A DNA stretch of 21,327 bases, from contig CAMOTK010000006.1 of assembly GCA_946625715.1 (NCBI GenBank), forward strand, positions 1 to 21,327, written 5' to 3'. Below, piece by piece: positions 1 through 8,023 of the stretch. The notes under the pieces are model-generated. The model had not been told where the DNA came from. It worked only from the letters and a program-made list of their open reading frames with translations, and did no database searches. The number at the start of each line of letters is the position of its first letter. Positions within the stretch are counted from its first letter, which is position 1. The position numbers and the translations under genes were made by a program. This DNA is from an uncultured Prevotella sp. (GTDB taxonomy: Bacteria; Bacteroidota; Bacteroidia; Bacteroidales; Bacteroidaceae).

Positions 1-1
1 C

Positions 2-739
2 GAGTATCAGTATGGCGACGATGTGCGCGACATCGACTGGAACGTGACGGCCCGCTTCAACAAACCCTATGTCAAGGTGTTTGAGGAAGAGCGCGAGCTG
101 ACCGTGATGTTACTCATCGACGTCAGCGGCTCGCTCGATTTCGGCACGCAGAAGCAGATGAAGCGCGATCTCGTCACGGAGATTGCTGCCACGCTGGCGT
201 TCTCGGCCATTCAGAACAACGATAAGATTGGCGTGGTCTTCTTTTCTGACAAGATTGAGAAATATATTCCGCCCAAGAAAGGCAGAAAGCATATTTTGTA
301 TATCATACGTGAGATGCTCGATTTCCATGCAGAGAGTCGCAAGACCGACGTCAGGGCAGCTATCGAGTTCCTGACGGGGGTGTCGAAGCGTCGCTGCACG
401 GCCTTCATCCTTAGCGACTTCTATGTGCGCAACGATTTCCTGCAGCCCCTGACCATAGCCAATCGGAAACACGACGTCGTGGCCATCCAGGTCTACGACA
501 AGCGCGGACAGGAACTGCCCAATGTGGGACTGATGAAGGTGACCGATGCCGAAACGGGCTTTGAACAGTATGTCGACACCAGCAGTCGTCAGGTGCGCGA
601 TGCTTATCGTCGCTATTGGCTGACACGCCAGTCTCGGCTGAAAGAAACCTTCACGAAGAGCAATGTCGATCACGTGAGTATTGCCACCGACGACGATTTC
701 GTGAAATCGCTCATGTTGTTGTTTAAGCAAAGAAGCTAA
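2..739 (+). CDS. DUF58 / von Willebrand A protein, 3' part (5' end outside window)
   Basis: This is the C-terminal part of a DUF58 protein of the Bat cluster. The reading frame is open to the left edge. Before the GTG at 23 it already reads EYQYGDD, and it continues VRDIDWNVTAR, the conserved DUF58 signature, so the GTG is internal and the real start lies outside. The von Willebrand A fold follows, with a metal-binding (MIDAS-type) motif DVSGS. The visible protein has no membrane segment and is probably cytoplasmic. DUF58 genes usually sit between a MoxR-type AAA ATPase and the BatA/BatB genes, and a MoxR gene would be expected just upstream, unseen here. The stop codon is immediately followed by the ATG of the next gene, which indicates translational coupling. 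The family assignment is firm; the biochemical role of DUF58 proteins is not well defined. Confidence 0.9.
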   Translation, partial: EYQYGDDVRDIDWNVTARFNKPYVKVFEEERELTVMLLIDVSGSLDFGTQKQMKRDLVTEIAATLAFSAIQNNDKIGVVFFSDKIEKYIPPKKGRKHILYIIREMLDFHAESRKTDVRAAIEFLTGVSKRRCTAFILSDFYVRNDFLQPLTIANRKHDVVAIQVYDKRGQELPNVGLMKVTDAETGFEQYVDTSSRQVRDAYRRYWLTRQSRLKETFTKSNVDHVSIATDDDFVKSLMLLFKQRS

Positions 740-1813
740 ATGAAAAAAATCATATTGTTGCTATTGCTGTTGCCTCTGATGCCACACGTGCAGGCTCAGA
801 ATGTGTCGGTGGAAGCTCGTATCGACTCCATCGATATGTTCGTTGGTCAGCAGGTGCATGTCACTCTTTCGGCCACAGCAAAAGAATCTTCTACGGTCGT
901 CTTTCCGCAGTTCAAGTACACCGAACAGCTGACGCCCGGTGTGGAAGTGTTGGGGTCGACAGCCACCGAAGTGAAAGGCCTCGACAATGGCATGGCCCGC
1001 TTCTCCCAAGTGTACACGCTGACCTCTTTCGACGACACGCTCTATTATCTGCCACCTTTCAAAGTGAAGGTCGACGGCAAAAGTTATGAGAGCAAAAGTC
1101 TGGCCTTGAAGGTGCTCACCGTTGAGGTCGACACGCTCCATCCGGAGAAGTTCTTTGGTCCGAAGGATGTGCAGGACAATCCTTTCTTGTGGGGCGATTG
1201 GAGCCTGCCTTTCTGGTTGAGTGTATTTATTTTAATCCTTTGGGTAATAGGTTGTTATCTATATCTACGTCTTCGCGATAACAAACCAATCATCACGAAG
1301 ATTCGTATCGTCAAGCGCCTATTGCCTCACCAGAAGGCCATGAAGGAGATTGAGCAAATCAAGGCCGAAAAGATGGTGATTGCCGAGAATCCCAAGGAGT
1401 ACTATACGAAGCTCACCGACACCCTGCGTAAGTATATCGAAGAGCGTTATGGCTTCAGCGCGATGGAGATGACGAGTAGTGAGATTATCGACCGGTTGAC
1501 ACAGACGGGCGACCAGCAGTCACTCGACGAGTTGCGCCAGCTGTTCTCTACGGCCGACCTTGTGAAGTTCGCCAAGTATTCCACGCTCATCAACGAAAAC
1601 GATGCCAACCTGGTTAGCGCCATCGACTTCATCAATCAGACCAAACAGGAGAACATGCCTACGGAAGAGACCGTCAAGCCGCAGCTTTCCGAGGAAGATC
1701 AGCGCTCGCAGAAGGAACGTAACATTCTGAAGTGGTCGATTATCGGCATTGCGGTTGTCTGTGTCATCCTCCTCGGCATTGTGGTCTATACCGTTTATCA
1801 ATTAGTGAATTAA
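740..1813 (+). CDS. Bat-operon membrane protein with N-terminal secreted beta domain (BatD-like/DUF4381-like)
   Basis: The 357-residue protein begins with a signal peptide (Leu-rich core, VQAQ cleavage-like site near residue 20). A beta-rich extracytoplasmic region covers about 21-150, a membrane span about 157-177, a charged helical cytoplasmic region about 180-330 containing KYIEERYGFSAMEMTSSEI, and a second membrane span about 332-352. This layout matches the protein found between the DUF58 protein and BatA in Bacteroidales Bat clusters. It is shorter than a classic BatD, which is typically larger with several Ig-like repeats. Its start codon directly abuts the DUF58 stop and batA starts 6 bp after its stop, so the three are one operon. 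Function is unknown. By position it probably helps anchor the BatA/BatB complex. The topology and cluster membership are clear; the name is uncertain. Confidence 0.75.
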   Translation: MKKIILLLLLLPLMPHVQAQNVSVEARIDSIDMFVGQQVHVTLSATAKESSTVVFPQFKYTEQLTPGVEVLGSTATEVKGLDNGMARFSQVYTLTSFDDTLYYLPPFKVKVDGKSYESKSLALKVLTVEVDTLHPEKFFGPKDVQDNPFLWGDWSLPFWLSVFILILWVIGCYLYLRLRDNKPIITKIRIVKRLLPHQKAMKEIEQIKAEKMVIAENPKEYYTKLTDTLRKYIEERYGFSAMEMTSSEIIDRLTQTGDQQSLDELRQLFSTADLVKFAKYSTLINENDANLVSAIDFINQTKQENMPTEETVKPQLSEEDQRSQKERNILKWSIIGIAVVCVILLGIVVYTVYQLVN

Positions 1814-1819
1814 GAAAAG

Positions 1820-2818
1820 ATGGAATTTGCCAATAAAGAATATCTGTTTTTGCTCCTGCTCATCATACCATATATTATCTGGTATGCACTGTATCGCAAG
1901 AAGAGCGAGCCGACCATTCGCATGGCCGACACCTTCGCTTTCCAGCGAGCACCTAAGAGTTGGCGCGTAACACTCATGCCCGTTCAGATGCTTCTCCGCC
2001 TGCTGGCCTTCGTGATGCTGGTAGTGGTGCTGGCACGTCCGCAGACACAGAACTCTTGGAAAAACAAGACCGTCGAGGGTATCGATATCATGCTGGCTAT
2101 GGACGTCTCGACGTCGATGTTGGCAGAAGACCTGCGCCCCAATCGTATCGAGGCCGCCAAACAGGTGGCCGCCGAGTTCATTACCGGTCGTCCCAACGAT
2201 AATATCGGTCTGTCAATCTTTGCTGGCGAGGCCTTTACCCAGTGTCCCATGACGGTCGATCATGCCTCGTTGCTGTCGCTCCTTCAGGGCGTCCGTACCG
2301 ATATCGCAGCCAGTGGTCTCATCGAAAACGGTACAGCTATCGGCATGGGATTGGCCAATGCGGTGAGCCGCTTGAAGGATTCGAAGGCAAAGAGCCGTGT
2401 CGTCATTCTGTTGACTGACGGTTCAAACAACTGTGGCGATATCTCTCCAATGACGGCTGCAGAGATTGCCAAGAGCATGGGCATCCGTGTGTACACCATT
2501 GGTGTGGGTACCAACGGCACGGCACCTTTCCCTCAGCAAGTTGGGGGAACCACGCAATACGTGAACTATCCGGTGGAGATTGATACCAAGACGCTGTCAG
2601 AGATTGCCCGCTCAACCGATGGCGATTTCTATCGCGCCACCAATACCCGTGAACTCCATCAGATTTATAAGGAGATTGACAAGCTGGAAAAGTCGAAGCT
2701 CAATGTGAAGAAGTTTAGCAAGCGCTATGAGGCCTATCAGCCCTTTGCTATTGCTGCACTCATCGCTTTGTTGCTCGAAGTGCTCCTGCGTCTGACGGTA
2801 TTCCGCCGCATACCTTGA
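1820..2818 (+). CDS. batA: BatA, membrane-anchored von Willebrand A protein
   Basis: The 332-residue protein has the BatA architecture: two N-terminal membrane spans (about 8-25 and 52-72), a von Willebrand A domain with the MIDAS motif DVSTS at 95-99 and a LLTDGS strand further on, and a C-terminal membrane span (about 310-328). The A domain should lie in the periplasm and bind protein partners through a metal ion. Bat proteins were named for Bacteroides aerotolerance and are linked to envelope integrity under stress; the exact reaction or ligand is not known. The gene lies 6 bp after the upstream gene and 39 bp before the fused batB-C gene. BatA and BatB are paralogues; the first A-domain gene in the cluster is by convention batA. 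Confidence 0.88.
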   Translation: MEFANKEYLFLLLLIIPYIIWYALYRKKSEPTIRMADTFAFQRAPKSWRVTLMPVQMLLRLLAFVMLVVVLARPQTQNSWKNKTVEGIDIMLAMDVSTSMLAEDLRPNRIEAAKQVAAEFITGRPNDNIGLSIFAGEAFTQCPMTVDHASLLSLLQGVRTDIAASGLIENGTAIGMGLANAVSRLKDSKAKSRVVILLTDGSNNCGDISPMTAAEIAKSMGIRVYTIGVGTNGTAPFPQQVGGTTQYVNYPVEIDTKTLSEIARSTDGDFYRATNTRELHQIYKEIDKLEKSKLNVKKFSKRYEAYQPFAIAALIALLLEVLLRLTVFRRIP

Positions 2819-2829
2819 GGCTTTTCTTT

Positions 2830-2857
2830 TTGATATTTGACTATTGAAATTTGAAAT
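2830..2857. repeat. 7-bp-period array A ending at the batB-C start codon
   Basis: Four in-phase heptamers fill most of the 39-bp gap between batA and batB-C: TTGATAT, TTGACTA, TTGAAAT, TTGAAAT. The last base of the last unit is 2857 and the ATG begins at 2858. The consensus is TTGANNN. The tract is AT-rich, so it could also act as an unstructured leader for translation without a Shine-Dalgarno sequence. Confidence 0.7.
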
Positions 2858-4564
2858 ATGTTTAGATTCGAAGACCCGAAATATCTCTACTTGTTGGTGC
2901 TGATAGTCGTATTCGTACTGATTAAGTTCTTCGTACATCGCCGGCAGTTGGCTGCTTTGCGCCGCTTTGGCGACCCGGTGTTGCTGAAACAGCTTATGCC
3001 CGACGTGTCGCGTTTCCGCCCTTCTGTGAAGTTCTGGCTTTTACAGGCAGCACTTGCCTTGATTATCGTGATGCTGGCCCGTCCGCAGATGGGTACGCGC
3101 ATCAGTCATGAGAAGCGTACTGGCATCGAGACTATCATCGCGATGGATATTAGTAACTCGATGTTGGCCGAAGATGTGTCGCCCAGTCGTCTTGAGCGTG
3201 CTAAGATGATGGTCGAAAATCTGGTAGACCATTTCTCCAACGATAAGATTGGTCTCATTGTTTTTGCCGGCGAAGCATTTGTGCAGCTGCCCATCACCAG
3301 CGACTATGTGTCGGCCAAGATGTTCCTCTCTGGCATTGACCCCTCGATGATTCAGAGTCAGGGCACCGATGTGGCTGCAGCTATCACCATGGCTACTCAT
3401 AGTTTCACGCAGCAAGAGAATATCGGCAAAGCCATCATCGTCATCACCGATGGTGAAGACCACGAGGGTGGGGCGCTCGAGGCTGCCAAAGAGGCACGCG
3501 ACAGAGGCATGCGAGTCTTTGTTCTTGGTGTCGGTTCACCAAAGGGTTCGCCCATACCTGTGCCGGGCACCAATGGCTATATGCAAGACCATTCGGGCAA
3601 CACCGTGATGTCGGCCCTCAACGAGCAGATGTGTCGTGAGGTGGCTCAGGCTGGTGGCGGTGCCTATATCCATGTTGATAACAATTCCAATGCCCAGCGA
3701 TTGTTGGACGAGGAGCTTGATAAGTTAGAAAAGAAAGAGACCGATACCACAGTCTTTAGCGACTACGATGAGCAGTTCCAGGCAGTCTGCATGATTGTGC
3801 TCCTGCTCTTGATCATTGAGGTGTGCATCCTCGACCGTAAGAATCCTGCACTCAAGAATGTGTCGCTTTTTGGAAAGGGCAGCAAGCGGGCTGTGCTCTT
3901 GCTCATGCTCTTGGTACCTTCTGCCTTGAGCCTTTCGCCTGTGCAGGCCCAAACCGACCGTCAACTCATCCGTCAGGGCAACCGCTTGTTCCGGCAGGGC
4001 GACTTCGCCAATGCCGAGATTGCCTATCGTAAGGCGGTAGAGAAGAACCCAAAGAATCCGCAGGCTGTCTACAATCTGGGCAATGCGCTGATGGCTCAGA
4101 AGAAAGACTCTGCTGCCGTTCAGCAGTTCGAGGCAGCCAGCAAACTCGAGACCACGCCTCTTCGCCAGGCTATGTCTTTCCATAATATCGGTGTCATCTG
4201 TCAGACGCATCAGATGTATGGCGAAGCCATCGAGGCCTATAAACAGGCACTTCGTCTGAATCCAAACGATGATGAGACGCGCTATAATCTGGTGCTTTGC
4301 AAACGCCAACAGAAGCAACAGGGACAGAACCAGAACAACCAGCAGCAGAAGCAAGACCAGAAGCAAGACCAGCAGAAGCAGAATCAGCAACAGCAAGACC
4401 AACAGAAGCAAGACCAGCAAAAGCAGCAGGACAAACAACAGATGAGTCGCGACAATGCTGAACAGCTGTTGCAGGCTGCCATGCAACAGGAGAAGCAGAC
4501 GCAGAAGCGCATGAAGGAAGCACAGAAGCAACCACAGCGCCGTCAGAATGAGAAGAATTGGTAA
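2858..4564 (+). CDS. BatB-BatC fusion: von Willebrand A domain plus TPR and Gln/Lys-rich tail
   Basis: The 568-residue protein joins two proteins usually encoded separately. The BatB part has membrane spans at about 10-26 and 58-75, a von Willebrand A domain with MIDAS motif DISNS (97-101), GTD at 169-171 and ITDGED around 196-201, and a membrane span at about 308-325. After a short basic loop comes a hydrophobic stretch with an Ala-Gln-Ala-type cleavage site (about 345-365) that looks exactly like a BatC signal peptide. The BatC part holds about three TPR units (364-397, 398-430, 438-471), then a Gln/Lys/Asp-rich tract (484-529) and a basic helix to the end. BatB is about 340 residues and BatC about 240, so the sum fits a head-to-tail fusion. 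TPRs likely bind other Bat proteins. The internal signal-like segment could be a fourth span or be cut to release BatC. Confidence 0.85.
   Translation: MFRFEDPKYLYLLVLIVVFVLIKFFVHRRQLAALRRFGDPVLLKQLMPDVSRFRPSVKFWLLQAALALIIVMLARPQMGTRISHEKRTGIETIIAMDISNSMLAEDVSPSRLERAKMMVENLVDHFSNDKIGLIVFAGEAFVQLPITSDYVSAKMFLSGIDPSMIQSQGTDVAAAITMATHSFTQQENIGKAIIVITDGEDHEGGALEAAKEARDRGMRVFVLGVGSPKGSPIPVPGTNGYMQDHSGNTVMSALNEQMCREVAQAGGGAYIHVDNNSNAQRLLDEELDKLEKKETDTTVFSDYDEQFQAVCMIVLLLLIIEVCILDRKNPALKNVSLFGKGSKRAVLLLMLLVPSALSLSPVQAQTDRQLIRQGNRLFRQGDFANAEIAYRKAVEKNPKNPQAVYNLGNALMAQKKDSAAVQQFEAASKLETTPLRQAMSFHNIGVICQTHQMYGEAIEAYKQALRLNPNDDETRYNLVLCKRQQKQQGQNQNNQQQKQDQKQDQQKQNQQQQDQQKQDQQKQQDKQQMSRDNAEQLLQAAMQQEKQTQKRMKEAQKQPQRRQNEKNW
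4310..4440 (+). repeat. Coding minisatellite for the Gln/Lys/Asp-rich linker
   Basis: Imperfect repeats of a 12-bp unit close to AAGCAAGACCAG, mixed with CAG and CAA codons, encode the low-complexity linker of the BatB-BatC fusion. All observed changes keep the frame. Such tracts vary readily in length between strains by slippage. Confidence 0.6.
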
Positions 4565-4585
4565 TATATTAATTAATGTACGCGT

Positions 4586-4681
4586 ATGAATAATTGGCTT
4601 GAAATCGTTGCCGTGGTGATTTTGGTCATCCTCGGAATTGTGATTTATCACAATAAGTCTAAGGAAAAGAATCTCAAATAA
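4586..4681 (+). CDS. 31-residue single-span membrane microprotein in the Bat operon
   Basis: A short ORF fills the gap between batB-C and ettA. It starts 21 bp after the batB-C stop and ends 12 bp before the ettA start. The product begins MNNWLEI, has one hydrophobic helix at about residues 5-21 and ends in a basic tail, HNKSKEKNLK. By the positive-inside rule the tail would face the cytoplasm. Nothing here identifies its function. It occupies the place where batD and batE normally follow batC, so it may be a Bat complex accessory subunit or the remnant of a longer gene. An out-of-frame ATG at 4576 opens only a five-codon ORF. The hydrophobic helix with flanking charges and tight spacing argue that it is translated; there is no family evidence. 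Confidence 0.55.
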   Translation: MNNWLEIVAVVILVILGIVIYHNKSKEKNLK

Positions 4682-4693
4682 AAACAAACAGAT

Positions 4694-6391
4694 ATGGCTA
4701 CAGTAGACGACAAGAAAGTGATTTTCTCGATGGTTGGCGTCAGCAAGACCATTCAGCAGAATCAAAAGCAAGTACTCAAGAATATCTATCTGAGCTTCTT
4801 CTATGGGGCAAAGATTGGTATCATTGGTCTGAATGGTGCTGGTAAGTCCACGCTCATGAAGATTATTGCCGGTCTCGACCAACAATATCAGGGCGAGGTG
4901 GTTTGGAGCCCAGGCTACACGGTGGGCTATCTGCCTCAGGATCCGCCACTGGATGATACGAAGACGGTGAAGGAAAACGTGATGGAAGGTGTGCAGCATG
5001 TCTATGATGCACTGGCCGAATACGACGACATCAATGTCAAATTCGGCTTACCCGAATATTACGAAGACCCCGACAAGATGGATAAGCTCATGAATCGTCA
5101 GGCCGAATTGCAGGACATCATCGATGCCACCGATGCCTGGAACATGGACTCTAAGCTCGACCGCGCTATGGCAGCCTTGCGTTGTCCGCCAGGCGACTGG
5201 AGCGTACAGAACCTTTCTGGTGGCGAACGTCGTCGTGTGGCCCTCTGCCGCTTACTGCTCCAGAAGCCCGATGTGCTTTTGCTCGACGAGCCTACCAACC
5301 ATCTCGATGCCGAGTCGATTGACTGGCTCGAACAACATCTTCAGCAATACGAGGGAACGGTGATAGCCGTCACCCACGACCGCTATTTCCTCGACGATGT
5401 GGCCGAATGGATTCTTGAACTGGATCGCGGCGAGGGTATTCCCTGGAAAGGCAACTACTCGTCGTGGTTGGAGCAGAAGAGCCAGCGCTTGGCCTTAGAG
5501 GAAAAGACGGCTTCGAAGCGTCGCAAGACACTGGAACGCGAGCTGGAGTGGGTGCGTATGGCCCCGAAAGCCCGCCATGCTAAGGGAAAGGCCCGTCTGA
5601 ACTCCTATGATAAGATGCTCAATGAAGAGCAGAAACAGAAGGAAGAGAAGTTGGAAATCTTCATTCCCAACGGTCCCCGTCTGGGCAATAAGGTCATCGA
5701 GGCGGAGCATGTGGCGAAGGCCTATGCCGAGAAAACGCTCTTCACCGACTTGAACTTCATGTTGCCTCCCAACGGCATCGTTGGAGTCATTGGGCCCAAT
5801 GGTGCTGGTAAGACCACACTCTTCCGCCTGATTATGGGGCTCGAACAGCCCGACAATGGTTCTTTTGCTGTGGGCGAAACGGTGAAGCTGAGCTATGTCG
5901 ACCAGCAGCATAAGGACATCGACCCGGAGAAGACCGTCTATCAGGTGGTCAGCCAGGGCAATGAGACCATTCGCATGGGTGGCAGGGATGTCAATGTCCG
6001 CGCCTATCTGTCGCGTTTCAACTTCAATGGTCCCGACCAAGAGAAGAAATGTGGCGTGCTGTCGGGTGGTGAGCGCAATCGTCTTCATCTGGCTATCGCG
6101 CTCAAGCAGGAAGGCAACGTGTTGCTCCTCGACGAGCCTACCAATGATATTGATGTGAACACGCTCCGTGCTTTGGAAGAAGGTCTCGATGCCTTTGCCG
6201 GTTGTGCAGTGGTCATCAGCCACGACCGTTGGTTCCTTGACCGTATCTGTACCCATATCTTAGCCTTCGAGGGCGAGGGCAACGTCTTTTATTTTGAAGG
6301 CAACTACTCAGAATACGAAGCCAACAAAGCCATGCGTTTGGGCATTGAAGAACCCAAGCGTGCCCGCTATCGTAAGCTGATGGACGAATAA
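4694..6391 (+). CDS. ettA: EttA-type ABC-F translational throttle protein
   Basis: This cytoplasmic 565-residue ATPase has two ABC domains and no membrane segment, which defines ABC-F. Domain 1 has Walker A GLNGAGKS (45-52), signature LSGGE (174-178) and Walker B LLLDEP ending in Glu199. Domain 2 has GPNGAGKT (367-374), LSGGE (456-460) and LLLDEP (478-482). The short arm after residue 85 and the charged linker (about 245-325, with NSYDKMLNEEQ) match EttA rather than ribosome-protection resistance proteins. EttA binds the ribosomal E site and gates the first elongation step according to ADP/ATP ratio. The length matches the family (about 555-565). The gene lies close behind the Bat operon and may be transcribed with it. 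A bidirectional terminator follows 10 bp after the stop. Confidence 0.93.
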   Translation: MATVDDKKVIFSMVGVSKTIQQNQKQVLKNIYLSFFYGAKIGIIGLNGAGKSTLMKIIAGLDQQYQGEVVWSPGYTVGYLPQDPPLDDTKTVKENVMEGVQHVYDALAEYDDINVKFGLPEYYEDPDKMDKLMNRQAELQDIIDATDAWNMDSKLDRAMAALRCPPGDWSVQNLSGGERRRVALCRLLLQKPDVLLLDEPTNHLDAESIDWLEQHLQQYEGTVIAVTHDRYFLDDVAEWILELDRGEGIPWKGNYSSWLEQKSQRLALEEKTASKRRKTLERELEWVRMAPKARHAKGKARLNSYDKMLNEEQKQKEEKLEIFIPNGPRLGNKVIEAEHVAKAYAEKTLFTDLNFMLPPNGIVGVIGPNGAGKTTLFRLIMGLEQPDNGSFAVGETVKLSYVDQQHKDIDPEKTVYQVVSQGNETIRMGGRDVNVRAYLSRFNFNGPDQEKKCGVLSGGERNRLHLAIALKQEGNVLLLDEPTNDIDVNTLRALEEGLDAFAGCAVVISHDRWFLDRICTHILAFEGEGNVFYFEGNYSEYEANKAMRLGIEEPKRARYRKLMDE

Positions 6392-6401
6392 ACGGTTACG
6401 A

Positions 6402-6442
6402 AAAGAAAAGAGAGCCTTCCTCGCAAGGTCTCTCTTTTCTTT
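6402..6442. terminator. Bidirectional intrinsic terminator between ettA and the convergent minus-strand genes
   Basis: The left arm AAAGAAAAGAGAGCCTT (6402-6418) pairs with 6425-6442 with a single bulged base (T6429) and a six-base loop (6419-6424). On both strands the 3' arm ends in a U-rich run (CTCTCTTTTCTTT on plus; the same kind of run on minus), so it can stop transcripts from either side. Confidence 0.85.
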
Positions 6443-6569
6443 ATAATGCTTCGTCGTCAGGTCGCTGAATCGTGGACCGCAGTTTCGGCAGATGCTTTTT
6501 CTTTCTCAGAAACTCGGCTTTCCTTTTCTCATAGTCATCCAGCCGTTTCTCTAAATACCCGTCAGCCAT
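6441..6569 (-). CDS. Small basic protein, 42 residues, function unknown
   Basis: The ORF reads MADGYLEKRLDDYEKRKAEF, then LRKKKHLPKLRSTIQRPDDEAL. It starts 3 bp after the stop of the DUF4270 gene, on the same strand, and its stop codon overlaps the last bases of the terminator arm. The product is helical, highly charged and lysine/arginine rich, with no membrane span, so it is probably cytoplasmic. No domain was recognised. The DYEKRKAEFLRKKKHLPK pattern resembles other short Bacteroidales proteins of unknown role, from general recollection only. Tight spacing and a coherent charged-helix composition support a real gene. Confidence 0.55.
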   Translation of the reverse strand: MADGYLEKRLDDYEKRKAEFLRKKKHLPKLRSTIQRPDDEAL

Positions 6570-6572
6570 AAC

Positions 6573-8021
6573 CTATTGTTTGAATTTCGCATAGACCACG
6601 TTCATCTGTATGGGACTGTGCTGACCGCCCACCAGTCGCGTGCTGGTCAACGACATGTCGTGGGTCACACCAGTAATCGTTGTGCTGGTACTCGTCGTGC
6701 CATAGGTGATGGCGATGGGCACCAATACCACCTTGTTCCAGTCGGGATGCAAGGCTTCCCAGTTGCTGTCGGCCTTCATACCTTCCTGATGCTTCTTCCA
6801 CATCGTCGTAATCAGGTTCGAGATGTTCGTGAAGTCGTAGGTGTTCTCGCCGTCGTTGAACAGTGAGATGTCTGCGGTGTAGCCATCCGGACTCTTGTTG
6901 CCTTCAAAGAAAGCGTTCAGACTGTCTTTCTGTACCATGAGCACTGCTTGTGGCGAATCTAATACGCGCGAATTGTCGGTTTGGTTGTTGATGCGCTGGA
7001 AACGCACGGAAGCGGTGAGAATCGAGTCGTTCTCATGACTGCCCTTGATGTCGGCAATAGGGAGCGTCACTTCCGTATACAGGCCGGCAGGACTCTTCAG
7101 GTATGTGCACGACTGGTCGTTGGCCAACCGGTCGAGTGCACTTTGGTCGTTGCTGACGAACGATGTTTGCATCACCTCGCGTGTGCCGGCCAATGTCTGC
7201 ATGGCATGATATGCCGTATCAGGCAGTTGCACCTGGTAATACGTGCACAGGGCCATATCGCTCACCTTGGCATGGAAGCCCAGTCCGTCGGTGATGTGGA
7301 AATAGAATCCCGGGCATACATGATGGCTGAAGGCATACGAGTTGTTGAAGTACTCGCGATGCTGATAGTATTGTTGCATCAGGTAGGTGCCGTAGTTGTT
7401 GTAGGTCTTGCCGTCTTTGTCGGTATAAGCCTCATTCAGTGGGATACGTATCACGTCAACGTGAGTCGAGTCGCGGTCGTTGAGGTTTGTGTAAGTAAAC
7501 AGCTTGTTCTTGGTGAGGCCGCCCTCACGCACCAGCTTTTCGCTGATAGGGTCGTGGTCCGTGTAGTATCTTGTGCCTTCTTCAGCAGGAGTGGCTAGTT
7601 CCATCACCTTCATCTTCATGGCAATGAGACTGTCTTGGCTGGAGAATGGCTCTTCCAAGAACAGCACAATCTCGCAAGAGTCGGCTCCTGCAGTACCATC
7701 ATGGATGCTGGAGATGTACTTTTCTGGCGAGATATAGACGTTCTCAGGAATACTGAATTGTGTGGTAAACTCACTGGTGACGTAAGAACCGGTCTCGGGG
7801 TCCAGCACCTTTCCTAAATAACATTCGCTGGTGAAAGCCAGTTCGCGTCCGGCCTTCATCGTCTGTGTCGTGATGGGGAAGACTTGTGTGGTTACATCCA
7901 ACTTGTCGGTAGAGTCGGTGAGCGAGTCGCCCAGGTAGAGCGTCTCGTCGCTACATGCAGAGAAAGCCATTGCCACTATCGTGAGCAATGTACCTATTTT
8001 TACATTCATTGTCAAGTTCAT
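6573..8021 (-). CDS. DUF4270 family lipoprotein
   Basis: The 482-residue product has an N-terminal hydrophobic segment followed by a lipobox-like site, MAFSAC, with Cys23 as the likely lipidated residue, so it is an exported lipoprotein. The body is beta-rich, with no membrane span. It fits the Bacteroidetes DUF4270 family, whose genes typically lie beside the glycogen-synthase-like and panC/panD genes, as here. A second possible start, at 8009 (MNVKIG), would also give a signal peptide. The start lies 2 bp after the stop of the upstream glycogen-synthase-like gene, so the two are one operon. Function is not known; an outer-surface or outer-membrane anchoring role is only inference. Confidence 0.8.
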   Translation of the reverse strand: MNLTMNVKIGTLLTIVAMAFSACSDETLYLGDSLTDSTDKLDVTTQVFPITTQTMKAGRELAFTSECYLGKVLDPETGSYVTSEFTTQFSIPENVYISPEKYISSIHDGTAGADSCEIVLFLEEPFSSQDSLIAMKMKVMELATPAEEGTRYYTDHDPISEKLVREGGLTKNKLFTYTNLNDRDSTHVDVIRIPLNEAYTDKDGKTYNNYGTYLMQQYYQHREYFNNSYAFSHHVCPGFYFHITDGLGFHAKVSDMALCTYYQVQLPDTAYHAMQTLAGTREVMQTSFVSNDQSALDRLANDQSCTYLKSPAGLYTEVTLPIADIKGSHENDSILTASVRFQRINNQTDNSRVLDSPQAVLMVQKDSLNAFFEGNKSPDGYTADISLFNDGENTYDFTNISNLITTMWKKHQEGMKADSNWEALHPDWNKVVLVPIAITYGTTSTSTTITGVTHDMSLTSTRLVGGQHSPIQMNVVYAKFKQ

Positions 8022-8023
8022 TT

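Noticed and set aside
23..739. GTG start for a complete DUF58 protein
   Set aside because: The frame is open upstream, and the residues before the GTG (EYQYGDD) belong to the conserved DUF58 motif.
2858..4564. BatB-BatC junction as a sequencing frameshift
   Set aside because: The frame is continuous without unusual codons, and both halves keep full family length, so a fusion is the simpler reading, though an indel cannot be excluded.
3725..4999. Leu-rich antisense ORF of 424 residues
   Set aside because: It is the reverse reading of the Gln/Lys-rich BatC tail and the start of ettA; its composition only mirrors the CAG/AAG-rich tract.
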